The notes under the pieces were generated by a model that was not told where the DNA came from, ran no database searches, and was given only the letters and a program-made list of their open reading frames with translations. A stretch of 64,000 bases of DNA from Dioscorea cayenensis subsp. rotundata (Eukaryota; Streptophyta; Magnoliopsida; Dioscoreales; Dioscoreaceae): contig NC_052488.1 of NCBI RefSeq assembly GCF_009730915.1, positions 20,950,305-21,014,304 of the forward strand. Direction: 5' to 3'. Below are positions 57,201-64,000 of the stretch, piece by piece (positions within the stretch are counted from its first letter, which is position 1; each line of letters opens with the position of its first letter). Both the position numbers and the translations under genes were made by a program.

Positions 57201-58893
57201 GTTGTCCATGTTAGCTGCCACCATCATCCAAGAGTGGTCAGCTCAGTACCCAACTAACAGCCAGATAGACATAGGGTCCAAAATGAACACATTTCATTTT
57301 GCGGTTTCAACTTCAAACAGACATTTTCATAGTTCAGGGGATAAAATAAGAGTGACTCAAACTTCAGTGACCATTGGTGGTTTTAATTTTATAATATTTG
57401 TTTTCTTGTTATGTATCTAGGATTAAGTACAAATTCTTCTCTTACTTGAGAATATCTTGCAATGTGTAAAATGATCGGGATGCTTGTTTCAAATTCCATA
57501 TGCAATGTTCAATTGAAAAAATTTATGTTATGGGCAAATAATTTATATTGGCTGTTGAACTGTCCTAAGTAGTTATGATGTTTCCTACAATTGTGACGTT
57601 TCTACTTTCAAGTAATCTGATGCCTTATTTGAAATTTCATTTAGATGCACAAATAATTTGGTATACATGGAAGATAAAAATGCACAACAAAGGAGGTTTG
57701 GTCAACAATTGAGATGAAAAGAGCATGATTGTGTTATCATTCTTATTATAGATTCAACATATTTCCCAAGATCTGATTAATTTCTTTTGAATTTCTCATG
57801 CTAACACATCTTTGTTGGTTCACCTGGAGCTAGATCAATTGTTTAGCATTATTGCATAGTATCATAGTTGGAATATTATGATATTTCCAAGAAATAAAAT
57901 AAATATAAATTGATTGTTTTGTTTTTAACTATCCCTCCATAAAAAATGTAGAGTTTAGCTGATGAAACTCATGGCATTCTGTTTGATTTCAGAGCAAGTG
58001 CTTTGTTTAAAAGAAAGATAGGACATGTATTTTATTGAGGAAAACTTTTCTATTTGATGTATGTTAATTCAACATTCATCTGCATGGGTGTTGTCTTGAG
58101 AAGAATCTAGTTTCTATTTGATAGGACATGTACTGATTCTGAAATCCTTGCAGCATGTAGGCACTGGTGACCACTTATCTACAGATGATCTACTACAACA
58201 GCATATCAAGCGTGCCAAAAGGGTTCGGGCAGAGTAAGTTCTTGTGCTTGGCTTTTACAGCATTCCCCCCCTCTCCTGGCTAAATCTAGTTTCTGTATCC
58301 AGTTGCGCTGTGATGTTTCAAGTTTTGTTTCATGTGATGAGTGTGACACTGATAACATTTTATCAGTGAGAAATAACTGTGAAAGTTGGATATAGCATTT
58401 TAAGTCTTTGGGGCAATAGAAGTGGTCAAGTGGCAGCATGCCTAGTGTGATAATCGCTGAGATATGCAGATAGTTGATAAATTGTTGTATGCCATTGGCA
58501 CGGCATTATCAGAAAATATTCTATTCTTGAATCAGTTTGATTTTGAAAACTTCGCATTTGTACATAAATATTGGGGTTATGAAATTGAAACTTGTTATTA
58601 GGCAACCTCAATAGTATATAGTGATAAAACAAAGGTCAGCCCCTCTTTTTATTCTTGTAGTGCAACTCTTAGGATACGGATATTTTGAACTATATCAAAA
58701 CATTCAACTTCTTACCCTTGCCCTCACTGAATGAGAATGGGAGCCATGACCGGCTATTTATTAACTTGTCTAATTTGTGTGCAGGTTGCAGAAAGAAAGA
58801 CTCATGAGGATAGATCGATGCAAACAGAGACTAGCGCTTCTCCTCCCTGTTCCTTCTGAGCTAGGCAAAAACCTTGGTCACAATGACAACTAA
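54282..58893 (+). CDS. LIN37: LIN37-like protein (MuvB/DREAM complex subunit homologue)
   Basis: Seven exons, 54282-54800, 55259-55314, 55394-55439, 55998-56081, 56741-56863, 58154-58233 and 58785-58893, all GT-AG with consistent phases, give 338 residues and no frame break. The first 173 residues are Pro/Ala-rich and probably disordered. Exon 4 encodes SLYALCRSWVRNGVPQ, close to the LYPICRAWMRN signature of animal LIN37. Exons 6-7 encode a basic helix (HIKRAKRVRAELQKERLMRI) like the LIN37 C-terminus. LIN37 is a subunit of the MuvB core of DREAM, which represses cell-cycle genes; plants have LIN37 homologues in their DREAM-type complexes. Nuclear location is inferred. Assignment rests on the two motifs in the right order. 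A MITE lies in intron 5 just inside the donor. Confidence 0.75.
56880..57386. mobile_element. MITE in intron 5 of the LIN37-like gene, 9-bp target duplication
   Basis: A perfect 9-bp repeat TTTTATAAT flanks it at 56871-56879 and 57387-57395. The ends carry CCACCAATGGTC in inverted order, and pairing continues about 110 bp inward (for example ATGTTCATTTTG left and GTGTTCATTTTG right). The target duplication begins only eight bases into the intron, so the element sits right beside the 5' splice site. Non-coding; Mutator-like by the target duplication. Confidence 0.85.
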
Positions 58894-59613
58894 CACATGA
58901 ACCAAAGTAACTGATTGCCTCAGCGAACAACTTTGCTGTGGCTGATTGAATATGCATCAAAGCCAACCTTGCCTGACAAAACGCATGGTGCAGCTTTGTT
59001 ATGAAGAAAAAAGGGACTTCATTTTTTTCAAAAATTTTGAGCTAGATTAACATCTTGGTTGGCAGAAGAATATTCCCAAACAACTTGTAATGCTTGTCAG
59101 CATCCTATAACAAATTACAATAATCACCTTTTTGTCTAGCAGTTGTGTAAACTTTCAAGCAAATTTGTACCATTGTTCCATAGCTTGTAAAGAATAGGAG
59201 TTTGAGCTTAGCTGGTGTTTATTTTGATTAAAAGGAATTTCATCAATGCTGTTATAAACCAAGATTTTGCTAAACCTGGTGGTTATCTTTGCGGTGCAGA
59301 GTTCGTTCTAGAATTAGGTTATTCTTTGGTTTTTTTCTATCACAGCATGACACCTGTCCTCTAATCACAATATTAAAAAAATAACAATATTATATAAAAG
59401 ACATGTCAGAATGTGACAGGGGAGGAATAGAGAATATCCTGGTTCTGAAACTAATCAATCGCATAATTTAGGTAAGCAATTATTATTTCAGTGTTTATTT
59501 TTTCTCTTGTATTTTTATGATGTAAACCTGACCATAAAAAATAAATTTAAATATACTAGCACTTCAAAAATCTTATTAATGACTCTTTCCATACTATCAT
59601 TGTTTGGTTTCCT
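58894..59613. other. Spacer between the LIN37-like and PPR genes
   Basis: Contains the LIN37-like 3' untranslated region (to about 59250) and the PPR promoter. No repeat or ORF of note. Confidence 0.6.
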
Positions 59614-61627
59614 ATGAAAACAAGACTTATTTTGCAAAGAAACCCCTTAAGTTTTAATAATGTATCAAACCGCCCAACATTCTTCTTCAAAGAGAGCAAC
59701 AGCATCACGCACACGATCTCGAAGCTCTGCAAACAAGAGCGCCTCGAAGAAGCCATCAATGTCCTCCATCTCTTCTCCATCTCCGCCCCTCCTCCTCCGT
59801 CTCTCTACTCCCCTCTTCTCTCCCTCTGCTTCACCCTCCGCGCCCCTCATCAAGCCCGCCGTATCCTCGCCATTGCCCGCATCTCCGGCGCTGACCTCGT
59901 CGTCTCCAACCGCCTCATCCATCTCTACGCCAAATGTGGTCGTGTTGGAGATGCCCGTAAGGTGTTCGGCGAAATGCCGCAACGAGATCCTTGCTCTTGG
60001 AACACCATTATTGCAGCCTACTCCAATGCCAATAAGCTCGTTGAAGCACGCCGTCTCTTTGAGGACATGCCCGGTAAGGATCACTTCTCATGGAGCACGA
60101 TGATGTCTGCTTATTCTCGCTGTGGTTTGCCTCTTGAAGCACTGAAACTCTATGGAAAAAAACAGTTTTTGATGAGTGAGGGAGTCTTTACTTGCAGTGA
60201 TAAGTTCACAGCCTCGGCTGCTCTGGCTGCTTGTGCAGCCATTCCATGCTCCATTCGAGGAAAGGAGATTCATGCGCACATATTGCGTGTCAATTTGGAG
60301 TCTGACATTGTGGTGTTGAGTGCATTGACAGATATGTATGCAAAGTGTGGAAGAATGGGTAATGCTAGATGTGTGTTTGATGCTACTTTTGGAGAAGGAT
60401 GTTGTTTCTTGGACAGGGATGATTGGGAGATACTTTGATTGTGGTTGGAGGGAACAAGGATTCAAATTGTTCTCGGACATGCTGATAAACAGAGTGAGGC
60501 CTACTGAGTTCACTTTCGCTGCCGTCTTAGATGCTTGTTCAGTGTCAGCTGCCGAAGAGCTTGGCAAACAAGTTCATGGAAGCATGGTGAGAATGGGGAT
60601 TGAATCATCTTCTTTTGCAGGCAGTGCTCTTGTGCATATGTATTCGAAATGCGGGAGCATAAAGAAGGCAAGTGTTGTGTTTCAGAGAATGCCAAGACGA
60701 GATTTGGTCTCATGGACGACAATGATCTCAGGTTATGCACAGAATGGTCATCCAGAGGAAGCCCTGATGTACTATGAGTTGCTGTTGCGGTCAGGGATGA
60801 AACCAGATCATGTGACATTTGTTGGTGTTCTTTCTGCTTGTACTCATGCAGGATTGGTTGACAAAGGGCTTGAAGTGTTCCATTCAATAAAGGATGAGTT
60901 CGGCATTGCATACACTGGTGATCACTATGCTTGTGTTGTCGACCTGCTAAGTCGAGCAGGCCGGTTCCAAGAAGTGGAAGAGATTATAACAAGTATGCCA
61001 ACAAAGCCAAACAAGTTCTTGTGGGCATCTTTGCTCGGTGGTTGTAGGATATACCGGAATCTCAAACTGGCCAAAATGGCAGCAAAAGCCTTGTTTGAGA
61101 TAGAACCTGAGAATGCAGCAACTTATGTGACATTAGCCAATGTCTATGCATCAAACAACATGTGGGAAGAGGTGGAGCGAATCAGGCAGAGAATGGAAGA
61201 GAAACAAATTGAGAAGAATCCTGGATCAAGTTGGATTGAGATCAAAAGACAAATTCATGTGTTCTTAGTGGGAGATAAATCCCATCCAAGAACTGATGAA
61301 ATATATTTACTGCTGAAGAAGCTGCATAGAAGGATGAGAGAAGAAGGGTATGTTCCAGATATAAATTATGTGCTGCATGATGTGGAGGATGAACAGAAGG
61401 AAGAAGATTTGGTGTACCATAGTGAGAAGCTTGCAGTGGCATTTGGGATCATTGCTGGTCCTGCAGGTGTACCTTTGAAGGTGTTTAAAAATCTGAGAAT
61501 TTGTGGGGATTGTCATACTGCTATCAAGTTCTTGTCAAGGATTGCTGAAAGGGAGATTGTGGTGAGGGACTTTAGTAGATTTCATCACTTCAAAAATGGT
61601 GCATGTTCATGCAGAGATTATTGGTAA
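59614..61627 (+). CDS. DYW-class pentatricopeptide repeat (PPR) protein
   Basis: Intronless, about 670 residues from ATG 59614 to the stop at 61625-61627. The first 30 residues (MKTRLILQRNPLSFNNVSN...) look like an organelle-targeting sequence. Tandem PLS-type repeats follow, recognisable by motifs such as LIHLYAKCGRVGDARKVFGE, MPQRDPCSWNTIIAAYSNA, MYSKCGSIKKASVVF and PDHVTFVGVLSACTHAGLVD. Then come the E/E+ region (FLWASLLGGCRIYRNLKLAK) and a complete DYW cytidine-deaminase domain with the HSEK (HxE) and CGDCH zinc-binding motifs and the terminal CSCRDYW. Such proteins edit specific C residues in plastid or mitochondrial RNAs; the target is unknown. Near 60390, at ACTTTTGG, one extra base separates two conserved frames (2014 bases where 2013 fit), most likely an assembly insertion in a T run. 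Confidence 0.93.
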
Positions 61628-62627
61628 CAAAGGCAACATTCACAGATAAGTGAGGCTTTAATTCTGCTCATTTTGGGGACTTGGTATCATCATCTCACCA
61701 CTTGTTTATGCTGACACAGTATAAACACTCCTTTAAAATATTTATTATTATTTTATAAAGAAATCTTTTTGGATGTTCTTAAGATTGGAATATGGAGATA
61801 TTCAACTAAACCTTATTTGAAAAGATTGAAAAAAAAAAAAAATTTAAGGTGGGCTGGTGCCACAACTAGGATGCATTTGGTGGTCATTCTTAATATTCTT
61901 TGCATTGCCTAATGTCACTTTAATGCTTTTGCATTTGCTTGGTAGATTTGCATTTATTGTTTTGTGTGTGTAATTGGACCTGTTGTTGCTTTAAACACGG
62001 TTTGCTTTGTTAGTGTAATTACTTGGACTCATCATCACTCTAAACATGGATAGGTTAATTTTCATACGCATATAATCACAGGGCTCTCACAAATCTACCT
62101 TGTGAACAAATTACAGATTGCAAATTACATATTTGACAATCTGATGTCTAATGCGGAGAAGCCCTCCTCTAGTTTTATAGCAAAATTAGTTGAATGAGAC
62201 AAAAAAAAAAAAGTACTATAAACAAGCAATGCCCAAATAATGCACCTTTGTATGTTTTAATAATTCTGATGGATAGCATAAAATGCAGAGACGAGTTATT
62301 GATGCCAAGCTCTGCAGATTTTGTGCCCTATATTTTATTCAAGAAGTAATGGTAGATATTACATTTGCAATTGCAATTGTAACTTGTTCTCTGCAAAGGT
62401 GAATCATATAGAATATTTCCCATCTTTATCCTGGGAATGGACACACTGTTTTATAGTTTACATTGAGTTGAGCACAAAGCTTTATGATCAAGTATCCAAT
62501 GTATCTAGAAGTCAGGGATCTCTTGCACTTAAAAGTGTGTTATCACTGGACTTTTCGCATGGAAGAAAAAAAAAAAAAAACCTTCTGCCGAAGTTTCTGT
62601 GCCCGGTTCTCACTTCCTTTAGCTCCA
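61628..62627. other. Spacer between convergent PPR and ABC1 kinase genes
   Basis: Holds both 3' untranslated regions. A-runs near 61830 and 62567. No supported ORF, RNA gene or repeat. Confidence 0.6.
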
Positions 62628-64000
62628 CTAAAGCACTGTAAAAGCGCGCTTGATGAACAAATACAAACTAAAATACAGAGAAGTTACCATTTCAGATATA
62701 GTTTCCATCTTGTTATTCAGATACTGTCTCATATCTTTGATTTTGGAAACCAGCTCCAAGATTCCTGTAAAATATTAGAGATGAATTTTTACTTTTCTCC
62801 AGTGGCATGTGTAAATATGTTCATTTTTTCAGTTTATGTGCATCATTACCAAGAAGTAGCCTCAACTGAAGATAAGTTATATCTGCTGTTATCCTGGAAA
62901 GGACCTTTTCAACTGAGAAACCTGTAAGAAATAATATATTTCATAAACTTCTCAAACTCTAGGTTCTATTTATAAGCAACAAAGTTATTCCAATGAGTTA
63001 GTTACCTGTGTTGGAGTTAACTGTAAGGCCATATATAGCATATTTAGCATAAGCAAGAAGACGGATGTGTCTCGGAGTGCTCAGCTTGCTCAGAGTGGAT
63101 CTCAGCAAACCACTGGAGTGGAATCAATAGAGCAATTTGGGATTAAAACAAGATTTGCAGTGCAGATGTTTGGTAGAAGAAATGAGTACATACTCTGTCC
63201 GTAGAATTGAAAGAAAGTCAGGGGGTAAGGATTCCATAAATGATGAAATGTCATCCATCTTCAGTGAACGCAGCTCTTGCTTAAGATGTTTTTTCTCCTC
63301 GTTAGACATTTGTGTCCCGAGCACTGATTTACTGGTGTGCAATGAAAATAGATTGTCAAATGAATTATTGATAGTTGAAACATTATCACAGGGATTATAG
63401 ATATTAAAAAGGTGAAGTACATAAATTTACAGGTTAAGTGATATGATGGTTCTAAATGTTGCTTTTGAGATGGGGAAGAAACACGGCAAATACTATACAG
63501 TTTCAGCTTGAAAATGAGCTGACAACAAAATCAAACACAAACGGACTTCTATGGTCAAATCTAGTGAAGGGAGGATAGGATGCTCACAGCAACAAATAAA
63601 ACAGTATTTAGTATCATCAAACGGGCGAAAAGGATACGCTATCAAATAAGAAGCGCACCTTTCCATAGTTCTCCCGGTGAAAATAACAGGCAAGTATTTT
63701 GAGTACTTGCCAACACCCAACTGTTCACCAAGTTGCCGTATCTTCTGTGGATCCTGAAGAATCAGAGCCTTCCAAAGCTGGCAATAATTAATTCGGAACA
63801 TTTCATCCAACTCTGTATAGATTCCATGATCTAGAAGAACTGCATTTTTCAGAACAGAAACCCACAAGGCAATATAAGATGAAGACCCCAGGAGAAGTAA
63901 ATTTTCTCACATGAAAACTATGATGCGGTCATACCTAAAGAGAAGCCACCATGACTGACAGGAGAAACTAGAATGTTGCCAGGGTGGGGATCTCCATGCA
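62628..64000 (-). CDS. ABC1/ADCK (aarF) family atypical kinase, C-terminal part
   Basis: Six exons on the minus strand: 63935 to beyond the right edge, 63659-63839, 63194-63331, 63006-63112, 62850-62921 and 62628-62764, all GT-AG with matching phases and no break. The first visible residues HGDPHPGNILVSP are the ABC1 equivalent of the kinase catalytic loop. VLLDHGIYTELDE follows, equivalent to the DFG metal-binding motif. Then come LWKALILQDPQKIRQLGEQL, FTGRTMESKSVLGTQMS, MESLPPDFLSILRTDGLLRS and a C-terminal helical region (YLNNKMETISEMVTSL, stop 62628). ABC1 kinases act in mitochondria or plastids, often in quinone or lipid metabolism. The sequence resembles the plant ADCK1-like branch, but the subfamily cannot be fixed from this half. 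The N-terminal half lies outside the window. Confidence 0.9.

Noticed and set aside
59660-60103. ORFs in the other frame and strand over the PPR gene
   Set aside because: Shadows of the GC-rich PPR coding sequence; the PPR frame has clear repeat motifs.

Overview
This is a 64 kb piece of a nuclear flowering-plant genome. The evidence is intron-rich genes of plant-typical families (a DYW-class PPR protein, a PAM2/CUE/SMR protein, a strictosidine synthase-like protein, an NST1-like protein), a nuclear tRNA-Arg, telo-box and CT/GA-rich leaders, AT-rich spacers full of inverted-repeat transposons, a Ty1/copia retrotransposon and a plastid-derived atpE fragment. The atpE fragment and general gene style would suit a monocot such as a yam, but that is only an impression. 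A run of exactly 1000 N marks an assembly gap.

Layout, left to right. 0.5-4.9 kb (-): VWA/inter-alpha-trypsin-inhibitor-like gene, running off the left edge. 6.6-7.9 kb: inverted-repeat element with a perfect 9-bp target duplication. 8.3-11.3 kb (-): strictosidine synthase-like beta-propeller gene. 12.0-14.5 kb (-), with a probable leader exon near 16.3-16.5 kb: CID7-like PABP-interacting protein. 16.6-21.9 kb: spacer with the gap and two related MITE-like elements. 21.9-26.1 kb (+): two-exon gene for a probable plastid protein, whose single 3.4 kb intron holds a hAT element, the atpE fragment and a gene-capturing Mutator-like element. 27.5-36.9 kb (-): eight-exon NST1-like gene. 39.9 kb (-): tRNA-Arg(CCU). 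40.4-46.7 kb (-): 18-exon BOP1 ribosome-biogenesis gene, including what looks like an AT-AC U12-type intron. 46.9-53.9 kb: transposon-rich block (foldback element, duplicated flank, decayed Ty1/copia element, small MITE). 54.3-58.9 kb (+): LIN37-like gene with a MITE at the very start of one intron. 59.6-61.6 kb (+): intronless DYW PPR gene. 62.6-64.0 kb (-): C-terminal part of an ABC1/ADCK-family kinase, cut by the right edge.

The genes are unrelated housekeeping or regulatory genes, not an operon or cluster. Two themes recur. First, at least four inverted-repeat elements carry exact or near-exact 9-bp AT-rich target duplications, the Mutator-superfamily signature. Second, four conserved genes (CID7-like, the plastid-protein gene, BOP1 and the PPR gene) show six apparent one-base insertions and no deletions, which points to insertion-type consensus errors in the assembly rather than six independent gene losses. 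The most notable single observations are the probable U12 AT-AC intron in BOP1 and the captured exon-intron fragment inside the 24.5-25.6 kb element.

Exon limits were worked out by hand from reading frame and splice-site consensus, without transcripts or database searches.
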